Shown here piece by piece: positions 45,597 through 54,824 of a stretch of 64,000 nt of DNA (positions are counted from its first letter, which is position 1; each line of letters starts with the position of its first letter). This DNA comes from JBAXTE01 sp964653595 (GTDB taxonomy: Bacteria > Bacteroidota > Bacteroidia > Bacteroidales > WCHB1-69). The stretch is taken from contig CAZZHH010000011.1 of the NCBI GenBank assembly GCA_964653595.1, positions 1-64,000 of the forward strand, in the 5' to 3' direction. The position numbers were made by a program, and so were the translations under genes. Under the pieces are notes generated by a model. The model was not told the origin of the DNA. It did no database searches and saw only the letters and a list, made by a program, of their open reading frames with translations.

Positions 45597-47213
45597 ATGA
45601 ATAAATTATCCTTTAAACATCTGACAATCATACTAATTATATGCCTTTTAACTTTTTCTAGCAAAGGTCAATCCTTAGATAACAAAAAGGTAATTAAATA
45701 TAACAATTGGCATAATGCAGATTTGAAAAAAGACAAAAAAAATGGAGTTTCTACCGATCTGGCATATTCTGATCTATTATCCCACAAAAAATCAACTCCA
45801 ATTATAGTGGCAGTAATTGACGGAGGAGTAGATATTTATCACGAAGATCTGAAAGAAGTTATTTGGAATAATCCCAATGAAATACCAGATAATGGCATCG
45901 ATGATGACAAAAATGGGTTTATCGACGACATACATGGATGGAGTTTTTTAGGAGTTGGACCCAAAGGGAGTTTAATTTATGATAATTTAGAAATTACTAG
46001 AGAATATAAGCGGTTAAAGCAAAAATTTGAAAACCAAAAGTTAGATCGATTATCTAAGTCGGATAGTATAGAATACAACTACTTTTTGAAAATAAAAGAA
46101 AAGTACACAAAGGAGAGCTTGAATGCAGAAACGATGTACAATTTTTTTGTAAAAATTAAAGATGATTGGGATATTTCAACCTCAGATATTAAGTTACATT
46201 TGAAGAAAGATACGATCACATTAAAAGACGTAAAAGCCTTAAAAGCCGAATCAGGAAGTGCAATCCAATATTCCAGAGACTATTTGTTGACATTGATGAG
46301 ACAAGGAGTAACTTCTGAGGAGATAAATACATCCTATAACCACTTTGAAGGTCTTTATAAATACCACTACAATCTCGGATATGAAGGCCGTTTGGAAGTT
46401 GGCGACAATCCATTGAATTTTAGCGACATCCACTACGGAAATAAGGATGTTAAAGGGAATAGACCTTCGCATGGTACTTTTATAGCAGGGATAATTGCAG
46501 CCAAAAGAGATAATAACATAGGGATAAATGGCATAGCAGATAATGTGAAAATTATGTCGTTGGTAGTGGTCCCCGATGGCGATGAGCGAGACAAAGATGT
46601 TGCTCTAGCAATAAGATATGCAACCGATAATGGTGCAAAAATCATCAACATGAGTTTTGGCAAAGATTATTCGCCCAACAAAAAAGAAGTGGTTGAAGCA
46701 ATCGAATATGCAGCTGCACATAATGTTTTGCTAGTTCATGCTGCTGGCAATGATGCTACAAGTAATGACACCATAATCAAATTTCCTTCTCTGCCCCAAA
46801 CGAGTGTAGCAACCAAATCCTTTATTGTAGTAGGTGCCTCAACAATTTATAAAAACAAAAAAATACCAGCAGATTTTTCTAATTATGGAATAAATAGTGT
46901 AGATATTTTTGCACCTGGAGAAGATATTTACTCTACAAACCCCGAAAACACCTATGAGATTGGAAGTGGAACTAGCTTTGCATGTCCAGTCGTTTCTGGC
47001 GTTGCAGCATTGTTATGGTCCTATTACCCAAATCTTAGCTCAAAACAAGTAAAAGAAATTTTGATGAAATCAGGGGTGAGTTTTGCAAACAAACAAGTGT
47101 TACTTCCTAACCCCTATGGACTAAAAAAACTTAAAATTGATTTTGGCAAGTTATCTATTTCTGGCAAAATTGTAAATGCCTACAACGCACTAAAAATGGC
47201 AGAAACATACTAG
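45597..47213 (+). CDS. Secreted S8 (subtilisin-like) serine protease
   Basis: The 538 residues have a signal peptide (1-25, ending SSKGQS) and the Asp-His-Ser triad: Asp75 in VAVIDGGVDIYHEDL, His292 in NRPSHGTFIAGIIAA and Ser460 in GSGTSFACPVVSGVAALLW. The oxyanion Asn lies in LLVHAAGNDA. About 215 residues separate Asp and His, a helical insert (YKRLKQKFENQKLD, EKYTKESLNAE) seen in a Bacteroidota subgroup of S8 proteases. There is no T9SS sorting domain, so it probably stays in the periplasm. It converges with the M6-propeptide gene. Confidence 0.93.
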   Translation: MNKLSFKHLTIILIICLLTFSSKGQSLDNKKVIKYNNWHNADLKKDKKNGVSTDLAYSDLLSHKKSTPIIVAVIDGGVDIYHEDLKEVIWNNPNEIPDNGIDDDKNGFIDDIHGWSFLGVGPKGSLIYDNLEITREYKRLKQKFENQKLDRLSKSDSIEYNYFLKIKEKYTKESLNAETMYNFFVKIKDDWDISTSDIKLHLKKDTITLKDVKALKAESGSAIQYSRDYLLTLMRQGVTSEEINTSYNHFEGLYKYHYNLGYEGRLEVGDNPLNFSDIHYGNKDVKGNRPSHGTFIAGIIAAKRDNNIGINGIADNVKIMSLVVVPDGDERDKDVALAIRYATDNGAKIINMSFGKDYSPNKKEVVEAIEYAAAHNVLLVHAAGNDATSNDTIIKFPSLPQTSVATKSFIVVGASTIYKNKKIPADFSNYGINSVDIFAPGEDIYSTNPENTYEIGSGTSFACPVVSGVAALLWSYYPNLSSKQVKEILMKSGVSFANKQVLLPNPYGLKKLKIDFGKLSISGKIVNAYNALKMAETY

Positions 47214-47271
47214 TAGTTATAATAATCAATTAAGAAAAACAGGAGCGATTAAAAAAACTTTTCAAACTACC

Positions 47272-47664
47272 TTATTTCATTGTTTTTTTTCTCATTTTTT
47301 CAATTTGAGAATCGCTATACCTCAACCCTTTAGGAATATTCTTTAGAAATCGAACCTCTTTTTTTGTCCTTTTATTCTCTTGATGTGCCATCTTACATGT
47401 TTTCACAAGATCCCCATTAGAATTTAACTTAGCGTATACGTATCCTCCCTTTTTATTAGAAAGCAAAGTATAGCCATCTATCGTTTCACCCCAATGTATA
47501 TACTCGTCGCCCTTTAGGGAAAAAAGCAACATGGTGCCATCTGGCTGCTGATACTCGATAGGGTTGGGATTTGCAGGAGCTTTATTCACCTGGCCTTTAA
47601 CCGCCAATACAGACACAAAGAATAAAATTAATAATACCCCAAACTTAAAATTTTTCATATTCAA
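47272..47664 (-). CDS. Orphan M6-protease propeptide-like protein
   Basis: The 130 residues have a signal peptide (about 1-24, ending LAVKGQV). The body matches the N-terminal propeptide of secreted M6 metalloproteases: NPNPIEYQQPDGTMLLFSLK, GDEYIHWGETIDGYTLL, GGYVYAKLNSNGDL, then FLKNIPKGLRYSDSQIEK. In those proteins a large catalytic domain with HExxH follows; here the frame stops (KMRKKTMK) and nothing of the rest is found in the 58 bases before the convergent protease gene. It is either a remnant of a deleted protease or a free propeptide that could act as an inhibitor. Confidence 0.7.
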   Translation of the reverse strand: MNMKNFKFGVLLILFFVSVLAVKGQVNKAPANPNPIEYQQPDGTMLLFSLKGDEYIHWGETIDGYTLLSNKKGGYVYAKLNSNGDLVKTCKMAHQENKRTKKEVRFLKNIPKGLRYSDSQIEKMRKKTMK

Positions 47665-47728
47665 TTTTTTAAAATATAACGTAAACGATTATCAACTCAT
47701 TATCTGAAAACAAATATTACCCATTCTT

Positions 47729-48070
47729 TCAACAAAAGTAATAATTCCAAATTACATTTGAAATAAACAAAGCAATCAAGACCGAAAATAAAATGACTGT
47801 ACTATACGTGATACCTATAAACCACAAAAAGTGTTTCTCAATCGTTTTGTTTTTAGATAGAAAAATGGAAACAATATTGAGAACTATAAGTAAAACCAAC
47901 ACACATTTAAAAGCAGATAAAATCAAATAATTTGCAGATGGGATATCATTCACAAAAGAATCTACATACACCATTATTTCTGAGGCGAATATAAATGCAA
48001 TTATTTGAAAAAAAATGGAAATAAAATTCCAAACAAAAACAAACAAGGTAACGATATTATTATTGCTCAT
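47729..48070 (-). CDS. Small three-helix membrane protein, unknown function
   Basis: The 113 residues from the ATG at 48070 (MSNNNIVTLFVFVWNFISIF) have about three to four hydrophobic segments, separated by VNDIPSANYL and LSKNKTIEKHFL. No family recognised. The frame is open to 48085, but a -7 element (TATATTTG, minus strand, 48091-48098) predicts transcription from near 48084, favouring the second ATG. Confidence 0.6.
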   Translation of the reverse strand: MSNNNIVTLFVFVWNFISIFFQIIAFIFASEIMVYVDSFVNDIPSANYLILSAFKCVLVLLIVLNIVSIFLSKNKTIEKHFLWFIGITYSTVILFSVLIALFISNVIWNYYFC

Positions 48071-48331
48071 TATATCCAATTTCAATGCAACAAATATACA
48101 AAAAAACTAAGATAATAATGGTTTAAAACGCAACTAGTGCATCTATCTTTGTTTAAATAGGATGGGAAAACAAACAAGCAAATATTGAAATAAAATGTCT
48201 TTGTATAATTTTATTGCAAAAATTGGAATAATTACGTGATCCATTTCAATTTGCGACATAAAAAACAAAAAAACGATTAAACAAAGTCCAAAAAAATGAG
48301 TTTAATAAAATATAAACTAAATTAAAACCAT
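48071..48331. other. Divergent intergenic region
   Basis: Contains a minus-strand -7 element for the membrane protein (48091-48098, TATATTTG) and a plus-strand TATCTTTG (48144-48151). The latter is far (180 bases) from the next forward gene and may drive only a long leader or nothing. No gene was seen. Confidence 0.4.
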
Positions 48332-48508
48332 ATGGACACAAAAGAAAACGTATTAAAGACTTTAAAATCCTCAAATAAGCCTTTGAAATCAGGAGAAATT
48401 GCAGAGTTAATGGGTATTGACAAAAAAGAGATTGACAAAGCCATTAAAGATTTAAAAAAAGAGGAAAAAATCATCTCCCCAAAGATGTGCTTTTATCAAG
48501 CAAAGTAA
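48332..48508 (+). CDS. Small winged-helix DNA-binding protein (58 residues)
   Basis: A short gene reading MDTKENVLKTLKSSNKPLKS, then GEIAELMGIDKKEIDKAIKD, ending LKKEEKIISPKMCFYQAK. The second part is a helix-turn-helix (EIAELMGIDKKEIDKAIKDL) followed by the two strands of a wing (KIISPKMCFYQ), the arrangement of tiny MarR/DtxR-like regulators found in anaerobes and archaea. The regulon is unknown; the convergent cupin gene is the nearest neighbour. A strong terminator follows. Confidence 0.75.
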   Translation: MDTKENVLKTLKSSNKPLKSGEIAELMGIDKKEIDKAIKDLKKEEKIISPKMCFYQAK

Positions 48509-48517
48509 ATAACAATT

Positions 48518-48550
48518 AAAAGGCATTAAAAAAGGTTTAATGCCTTTTTT
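48518..48550. terminator. Bidirectional terminator
   Basis: AAAAGGCATTAAA pairs with TTTAATGCCTTTT (13 bp, loop AAAGG), with A and T runs on the two sides. It serves the small regulator (+) and the cupin gene (-). Confidence 0.88.
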
Positions 48551-48559
48551 GATAAATTT

Positions 48560-48871
48560 TTACGACATCATTTTTATTACGAAAAGCTCAAGAACCTTGT
48601 CATGGGGATTTGACCATGAACGATTTTCAATTTGAGGTACAAATGCAAGTTCATTTTCGGACAATTCGAAAACATCTTGTTCTACTTCAAGTTTACCTGC
48701 ACCAGATTTTACGATAAAAAGCACATCGAAGGGGTTTTTATGTATCGGAATTGACTCTCCTTTTTGAAGTGTAAGATGAATTATTTCAAGCCCCAACTCA
48801 CTAAAACATTTAATTGCTTTTGGAGAAGGTAACACCTCCTGATGATCTGAATTTTTATAAATTTTTGCCAT
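48560..48871 (-). CDS. Small cupin-domain protein
   Basis: One cupin barrel in 103 residues. The first motif is GESIPIHKNPFDVLFIVKSG (His46 and the FDVL region) and the second VPQIENRSWSNPHDKV. The metal-binding histidine set is incomplete compared with classic cupins (one His in motif 1; N and H in motif 2). The protein may bind a small molecule rather than catalyse a reaction. It converges with the winged-helix gene, which is an obvious but untested candidate for its regulator. Confidence 0.85.
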   Translation of the reverse strand: MAKIYKNSDHQEVLPSPKAIKCFSELGLEIIHLTLQKGESIPIHKNPFDVLFIVKSGAGKLEVEQDVFELSENELAFVPQIENRSWSNPHDKVLELFVIKMMS

Positions 48872-48925
48872 ATAATTAGATTTTAGTTACTTTATCTACC
48901 ATGTAAATACTTATGAATGAACACA

Positions 48926-49675
48926 TTACTTTATTAGTAGCTTTTTAAATGCAACACTGTCATATCGATATACATTTCTATCAAATGTGAAATCAATTCC
49001 AGGGATAACAAAGGAATCGGTATGTTGCCAAAAAACCCATTTTGTAGATGTATCTGGAACAGCCCTATAATCACATATCCAAAGAGGATATTCCAGGCTA
49101 ATTTTACCTTTTAAATATTTCTTATAAAAACGCCATGGGCAGTAAATAATTGGTTTTACGCGATAATGCTCCTCCACTACCTTAATCCAACTTAATATTT
49201 CTTTGGTCACCTTTTTTACATTCGGCATCTTTTGTTTAAACTCCACATCTAATACCGGTGGCAAATCCCCTTTTGACAATTTAACTTTAGAAATGAAATA
49301 CTTAGCTTGAAGACTACCAGCAGATTTATAGCTAAAGAAATGGTAGGCACCCCTCACAATTTGATGTTTTTTTAAAAAAACCCAATTCGAATCATACTCT
49401 TTATCCGATATGGTAACACCTTCGGTGGCTTTGATGAAAATAAAATTTGGCTTTGTAACAATTACTTTCGACCAGTCCACTTTTCCATTGTGATGAGAGA
49501 TATCTAACCCCCAAATGGGATACATTTGTGTACTAACTCCATTTTCTTTAGCCTTTCGAGAAAAAAAATTAATACCGTTCTGCCAATTGGTAAACCAATA
49601 AAACCCAAAACCAAACAATAGTAATACAAAAACAAATATGAGAGCAGTAACTTTTCTTTTTCGTCGTAATTTCAT
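48926..49675 (-). CDS. GH25 lysozyme-like muramidase, membrane anchored
   Basis: The 249 residues have an N-terminal transmembrane helix (about 8-28) and a GH25 barrel. WGLDISHHNGKVDWSKV carries the first catalytic Asp, FIFIKATEGV follows, and PPVLDVEFKQ carries the acid pair. The final strands are PLWICDYRA, WVFWQHTD and GIDFTFDRNVY. The family cleaves the MurNAc-GlcNAc bond in peptidoglycan. The helix would hold it in the periplasm, facing the wall. The gene overlaps the preceding phosphatase by four bases. Confidence 0.92.
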   Translation of the reverse strand: MKLRRKRKVTALIFVFVLLLFGFGFYWFTNWQNGINFFSRKAKENGVSTQMYPIWGLDISHHNGKVDWSKVIVTKPNFIFIKATEGVTISDKEYDSNWVFLKKHQIVRGAYHFFSYKSAGSLQAKYFISKVKLSKGDLPPVLDVEFKQKMPNVKKVTKEILSWIKVVEEHYRVKPIIYCPWRFYKKYLKGKISLEYPLWICDYRAVPDTSTKWVFWQHTDSFVIPGIDFTFDRNVYRYDSVAFKKLLIK

Positions 49676-50310
49676 ATCTGTTTCTCTAAACTTAAATGAC
49701 CAATGTTGTTTAGTTCTACTACAGAATAAATTTTGCGATCACAATCGTAATCAATAGATGTAACCCCAGTATTATGATGAGGATATTGGTCCATTTCGGA
49801 GAGAGGAGCTTGAAGAATGTGACACATTACAATTCGAAGAATACGTTGATGCAGGCAGACTACGATGGTATTTTGATTTTGAGTGTGGATAATTTTTTCA
49901 AATCCTCTTTCTACTCTTGTGAGTGCTTCAAATGGGGATTCACCACCTGGAAATTTGGAATGATAATCGCCAGACCGCCATTTTTCGATTATCTCTCTTA
50001 AAATAGAATCCCCTTTAGAATCAAATATTGGCAATCCCTCTGTCTCTCCAAAATTTAACTCATCTAAATCGGCAATAAAAGAATAGCCAACTCCCTTATC
50101 TATTATAGGTTTCATCGTTTGATACGTTCTTTTTAACGTAGACAAATAGATGTGATCGATGGGAATTTTTAAAAATTTATGAGCCAACAAGTCTCGCTGT
50201 ATGATGCCAGTTTCATTTAACTCCGAATCGATTCTTCTGCCCTGAACGATCCCTTCTACATTAAACCGAGTTTCGCCATGTCTAACTAAATATATTCTCT
50301 TAATATTCAT
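49672..50310 (-). CDS. Histidine phosphatase family protein
   Basis: A phosphoglycerate-mutase-like phosphatase of 212 residues. The catalytic RHG is in IYLVRHGETRFNVEGIVQGR (5-24), the acid in DELNFGETEGL (about 83-93), and the second His in VVCLHQRILRIV. The substrate could be a sugar phosphate or nucleotide precursor such as alpha-ribazole phosphate; no cobamide genes are near. It overlaps the lysozyme gene by ATGA, so they are translated together. Confidence 0.9.
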   Translation of the reverse strand: MNIKRIYLVRHGETRFNVEGIVQGRRIDSELNETGIIQRDLLAHKFLKIPIDHIYLSTLKRTYQTMKPIIDKGVGYSFIADLDELNFGETEGLPIFDSKGDSILREIIEKWRSGDYHSKFPGGESPFEALTRVERGFEKIIHTQNQNTIVVCLHQRILRIVMCHILQAPLSEMDQYPHHNTGVTSIDYDCDRKIYSVVELNNIGHLSLEKQI

Positions 50311-50334
50311 CTGTTTTTTTTACAAAAATACAAA

Positions 50335-52569
50335 TTATCTTAGTAATGAAACAGATCCATGTAGGTTATATTCTTTATTGTCGTAGCCTTTAGCAACATA
50401 AACATAATAATACACTCCTTCGGAGAGTTCTAATCCATCCTTGTCAATTCCGTACCAAGGTTCTGAGATGCTATTCGACACAAATACTTCTCTACCCCAA
50501 CGGTTATAAATTTTCATCGACTCAAGGGCAATTCCAACAGATACAGCAAAAAAAGAGTCGTTAAAACTATCCCCATTTGGAGTAAACACATTTGGTATTT
50601 CCACATTCGATGGTGGTAGAACTTCCACCTTGATGGTAGTTGAATCTGTACAAAAACTAGGAGCTCCAGTGCTCACAATCAAAGTTACGGCATACACTCC
50701 CTGATTAGTATATGTATGAACTGGATTTATAAACGTAGAGTTTGAACCATCTCCAAAATCCCAAAAAAAGGTGGTAGCTCCGATGCCAATGTAATAAAAT
50801 GACACATCCAATGGAGCTATTCCAACGCTAGGATTGGAGGATGCCAAAGAAGTGACATCATAAGCAGTGGTTATCGAAAATTGAGCTGTTTGCGAGCAAT
50901 TATTTGAATCGGTTACCATTACATGATAATCCCCGCCACAATACTCACTTGCAACAGAAGAGATGGAGGAATTTTGCAACCATTGAAAGGTATAAGGCGG
51001 TGTTAATCCTGATGTTATCAAAGTAGCTATTCCATTACAAGCATTTTTACAACTTTCAGAGACAACATCCACATTTGTTATAATTGGAGCTTGATCCTGC
51101 ATGGAATAGGTATTTGAAGCAGTGCAACCTAAAAAATCGGTAACGGTAACAGAATAAATTCCAGCACTTAGATTATTATTATTATCCATAGTAATCCCAT
51201 TGTTCCACTGATACGAATATGGTTCTACTCCATTTTCTCCACTTGCAGTGAGTGCGCCCGTTGAAGTTTGATAACAAATGGGAATATTTATGAGAGATAT
51301 CGATGCCCCAATAGTATAAAGATAAAAGGAATGAACGGTTGGCAACGACTGACATCCATTTTGAGAAACTACAAGCGACAATGGATGTAAACCAGACACA
51401 GATGAAGAAACTGAATGAGGCCCAATTCCAATTCCTGAATTTAAAGTAGCATCTGTTGTAGTCCATTCAAAACTGCTTAAGCTGCTTGCGTCTCCAGTAT
51501 AATTTACAATAGCACTGTTGTTAGCACAAAAGGTATCTGGATTTATGGTAAAAGATGAGTTAGGAACCCAATTTGGGACAAATACGGAAGTAGTTGCAGA
51601 AACCCCCATAAGATCAGTAACCGTAACCGTATACGTTCCACTACAAAGTCCAGAATCCAACTGGTTAATTGGGCTACTACCTCCACTCCATAAATAAGAG
51701 TATGGAGGTGTCCCCCCCGAAGCAACAACCGTAGCGGTACCATTGCAAGTAATTGTAGGCATAGGTACACAAATGCTATTACAGGTCCCTTGGGTAGGTG
51801 AAGCAGGAACGGAACTTTGCCACGCACCTCCATCTGGCACCCTACGAAAAGTTAGACCCAGCGTAGGTGTATTCGTTGAAATATAACTCTTTTTTGAACT
51901 TGGAATTACATCGTAGGCTGGCAAAACACCAGTAAAAGAGCTTGATGGAGGAATACAAGGGGCACAGCTACTACATGAATTAGAAACGGATGCCCACGAA
52001 ATTGCATCCTGTGGGTTGCCCAATTTATCGTAGAAAGCAAACCACCCACCACTATTCGGGAACCAAAGCCGATATCCGCCACCAATGCATGAGTTGGTAT
52101 TGTTGACAACAATTTCAATGGTATTTCCACCGTTTTGCACCAAAAATTCAGATGAAACGGGCGTAGCATTAACCCCTCTGATAACACAAAAACCTCTACT
52201 TGGGATTATGGTATTAGGAGGAATAACAAATCCACCTCCATAATTTATCCCAGATTCGGGAGCATTGTTTCCTAACAAAAAACCAGAGATATCTTTTGGA
52301 TAACAGTAATCCGGATTGTACAATTCTATCCACTCCCCAGAATTTGTGTTAGGAGTGAAACCAGGCCCATCGCCATAAATCGACCCATCAAATTGAGAAG
52401 GACATAGCATCACTTCATTTATCAAGATAGATGGTCCTGAATAATTACAACCAACTCCATTACAAACATAATTTTGAGTTACAGTATGCGACAAACTGAT
52501 TTGACCCAATGCATTAGCAAAGAGAAAAACTGCGTTGATTGTAAAAAAAAACCTAAACCATTGTCTCAT
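50335..52569 (-). CDS. T9SS type B surface protein with lamin-tail and PKD domains
   Basis: The 744 residues are ordered as signal peptide (1-22), lamin-tail domain (about 45-190, with ILINEVMLCPSQFDG and SGEWIELYNPDY), and three short SprB-like segments (PPYSYLWSGG, EPYSYQWNNG, PPYTFQWLQN). A PKD domain is at about 580-645 (FFWDFGDGSNSTFINPVHTY). The type B gliding-motility-associated domain is at about 655-744 (IPNVFTPNGDSFND, MKIYNRWGREVF, GVYYYVYVAKG). It would be secreted and attached to the outer face. SprB repeats belong to motility adhesins, but gliding is not proved by this protein. Confidence 0.9.
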   Translation of the reverse strand: MRQWFRFFFTINAVFLFANALGQISLSHTVTQNYVCNGVGCNYSGPSILINEVMLCPSQFDGSIYGDGPGFTPNTNSGEWIELYNPDYCYPKDISGFLLGNNAPESGINYGGGFVIPPNTIIPSRGFCVIRGVNATPVSSEFLVQNGGNTIEIVVNNTNSCIGGGYRLWFPNSGGWFAFYDKLGNPQDAISWASVSNSCSSCAPCIPPSSSFTGVLPAYDVIPSSKKSYISTNTPTLGLTFRRVPDGGAWQSSVPASPTQGTCNSICVPMPTITCNGTATVVASGGTPPYSYLWSGGSSPINQLDSGLCSGTYTVTVTDLMGVSATTSVFVPNWVPNSSFTINPDTFCANNSAIVNYTGDASSLSSFEWTTTDATLNSGIGIGPHSVSSSVSGLHPLSLVVSQNGCQSLPTVHSFYLYTIGASISLINIPICYQTSTGALTASGENGVEPYSYQWNNGITMDNNNNLSAGIYSVTVTDFLGCTASNTYSMQDQAPIITNVDVVSESCKNACNGIATLITSGLTPPYTFQWLQNSSISSVASEYCGGDYHVMVTDSNNCSQTAQFSITTAYDVTSLASSNPSVGIAPLDVSFYYIGIGATTFFWDFGDGSNSTFINPVHTYTNQGVYAVTLIVSTGAPSFCTDSTTIKVEVLPPSNVEIPNVFTPNGDSFNDSFFAVSVGIALESMKIYNRWGREVFVSNSISEPWYGIDKDGLELSEGVYYYVYVAKGYDNKEYNLHGSVSLLR

Positions 52570-52747
52570 AACTCAATTTAACTAATAGTAAAGACAATAC
52601 CAACAACCTAATCGTTGCAAATATATAATTTTTATTTAATACGGGAATGCTTTCCAATTAAAATATAGAAATAACATCCTTGATTTTCAATCACTATAAT
52701 TTGAATATAGAATATTATATCAATGGAATAGGCGACTAAAAAGCATA
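52570..52747. other. Gap between the collagen-like and type B genes
   Basis: AT-rich, with a minus-strand -7 element (TATATTTG, 52618-52625) for the downstream type B gene. No gene seen. Confidence 0.4.
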
Positions 52748-52782
52748 AAAAAAGTTCATCAGATAAACCAATGAACTTTTTT
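52748..52782 (-). terminator. Terminator after the collagen-like gene
   Basis: AAAAAAGTTCAT pairs with ATGAACTTTTTT around an 11-base loop, about 20 bases beyond the stop at 52804. Confidence 0.75.
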
Positions 52783-52803
52783 GAAAAAGGATAAAATAAA
52801 ATA

Positions 52804-54813
52804 TTATCTAAATGAAATATCTCTCCAACAAGTAGATACAGCATCATAAATCAAAGTTATCGAATGATTTGGTGGTAATAAAATGTCCGCAGCAGTACTA
52901 AACATGAATTGATTTGGAACAAGGCTCGACATGTTTTGATGTTGTAAATTAACATTATTGACACCAACGTTGGTAATAATTAATATTTTTCCATCACTAC
53001 CATTGGTTAGTCCAGAGATATTTCGTAGTGCATCACTCGATAAGCGAATAAAAGACTTATCGTCTACAAAGAAATTATTAACATCTGCAGTTAACTGAGC
53101 TAATGTTTTTGCCCTTAAAGCGACATCTCCATTTACGTCCAATTTTGCATTTGGTGCATTGGTTCCGATACCTACTTTTTGGAAATCATCTTCATAAATT
53201 TCGGAACATATTGCAACGGTTCCATCATTTTTAATTAAGAAGTTTGCGTTATTGCAACCCACAGGACCTACATCTCCTTGAGGGCCTTCATTTCCTTGAG
53301 GGCCTTGAGGACCAGCGGGACCAGCAGGACCTTGAGGACCTTGAGGACCTTGAGGTCCATCTACCCCATTAGAGCCATTCACACCGGGCAATCCTTGTGG
53401 ACCAGAAGGACCAGCTAAGTTAACACATGTATAAGTTAAATCTCCTACTACCCTAACACAAAGCTCGGTTGCATTCCAATAATACTCTATGCTATTTCCG
53501 TCGTTACCTGAAGGACCTTGGGGGCCATCTACCCCTTGAGGACCATCGGCACCCTGAGGACCTTGAGGACCATCGGCGCCAGTTGGACCAATAGGGCCTT
53601 GAGGACCTTGAGGTCCATCTACCCCATTAGAGCCATTCACACCGGGCAATCCTTGAGGACCGGTAGGTCCAACCAAATTGACACAAGTATAAGTTGGATC
53701 TCCTGCTACTCTAACACAAAGTTCGGTTGCATTCCAATAATACTCTATACTATTTCCTATTGGACCTTGAATACCCACTGGACCCTCAGGGCCGCGTAAA
53801 TTATTAATAATGGTATCTTGTCCATTTATCAAAATCAAACTATCCCCAGTAACCGACCACTCAAAGTTGTAACCCAACCAATAGCAAGTAAAAGGGGAAC
53901 CTATCGTATCTACACGAACACACAAAGAGTCGGCATGCCATTCGTAAATAAGTCCTGGACCTTGGGGACCTGCAACACCAATTGGTCCTTGAGGACCTTC
54001 AGGGCCTCGTAAATTATTTACAATGGTATCTTGTCCATTTATCAAAATCAAACTATCTCCCGTAATAGACCATTCAAAGTTGTAACCCAACCAATAACAG
54101 GTAAATGGGGAATCTAAAGTATCGACGCGAACACATAATGAGTCGGCATGCCATTCGTAAATAAGTCCTGGACCTTGGGGACCTGCAACACCAATTGGTC
54201 CTTGAGGACCTTCGGGGCCACGTAAGTTGCCAATAATAGTATCTGTTCCATTCATCATTATCAAACTATCCCCAGTAACCGACCACTCAAAACTATAACC
54301 TAGCCAATAACAAGTAAAAGGAGAATTCAAAGTATCTACGCGAACACATAAAGAGTCGTTGTGCCATTCGTACAACAAACCAGTCCCAGGAGCGCCATCT
54401 AAACCAGTAGGGCCAATTGGGCCTGCGACACCAGTATCCCCTTGTGGACCTTGAGGGCCAGCAATACCTCCATTACATAGCGAAAACCAACATTCAGTGG
54501 GGTTTACAGCGATGCCTTTTCTCCAGACATATACACATTTATTGTCCGTATCATATACCATTAATCCACTTGCTCTATTGTCGGAAGCAGCTGGAGTTAT
54601 TGCTAATCGTTGAATGGAGTCCATACGAGGAATTAAAAAACCTTTATCGTTAGCATAAACTTCCAATGCAGCACTCATATGAGGAGGCATTTGACTTGCC
54701 AAATTGCCGATAAACACTCCTTTTCCGTTTTGTGCGTATCCAGAAACCAGGATAAACATAAAAACGAGAAAGAAAAATTTATGTTTCAACTGTTGTTTGA
54801 TTATTAATTTCAT
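52804..54813 (-). CDS. Modular collagen-like surface protein
   Basis: The 669 residues alternate collagen triplets with repeated beta modules. After a signal peptide (about 10-28, ending VSGYAQ) comes a segment found in phage-tail-like proteins (GVFIGNLASQMPP, GLMVYDTDNKCVYVWRKG). Three 71-residue repeats start at 145, 216 and 287 (GLIYEWHADSLCVRVDT, FTCYWLGYNFEWSVTGDSLI), each followed by GPEGPQGPIG triplets. Two 86-residue repeats start at 354 and 440 (NSIEYYWNATELCVRV). Each module has two cysteines. A long triplet block (470-517) leads to a tail-fibre-like C-terminus (VGIGTNAPNAKLDVNGDV). No sorting domain is evident. Confidence 0.88.
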   Translation of the reverse strand: MKLIIKQQLKHKFFFLVFMFILVSGYAQNGKGVFIGNLASQMPPHMSAALEVYANDKGFLIPRMDSIQRLAITPAASDNRASGLMVYDTDNKCVYVWRKGIAVNPTECWFSLCNGGIAGPQGPQGDTGVAGPIGPTGLDGAPGTGLLYEWHNDSLCVRVDTLNSPFTCYWLGYSFEWSVTGDSLIMMNGTDTIIGNLRGPEGPQGPIGVAGPQGPGLIYEWHADSLCVRVDTLDSPFTCYWLGYNFEWSITGDSLILINGQDTIVNNLRGPEGPQGPIGVAGPQGPGLIYEWHADSLCVRVDTIGSPFTCYWLGYNFEWSVTGDSLILINGQDTIINNLRGPEGPVGIQGPIGNSIEYYWNATELCVRVAGDPTYTCVNLVGPTGPQGLPGVNGSNGVDGPQGPQGPIGPTGADGPQGPQGADGPQGVDGPQGPSGNDGNSIEYYWNATELCVRVVGDLTYTCVNLAGPSGPQGLPGVNGSNGVDGPQGPQGPQGPAGPAGPQGPQGNEGPQGDVGPVGCNNANFLIKNDGTVAICSEIYEDDFQKVGIGTNAPNAKLDVNGDVALRAKTLAQLTADVNNFFVDDKSFIRLSSDALRNISGLTNGSDGKILIITNVGVNNVNLQHQNMSSLVPNQFMFSTAADILLPPNHSITLIYDAVSTCWRDISFR

Positions 54814-54824
54814 TGAATTATGTT

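Noticed and set aside
53518..54012. Plus-strand open frames opposite the collagen-like gene
   Set aside because: They are shadows of the GC-rich triplet repeats.
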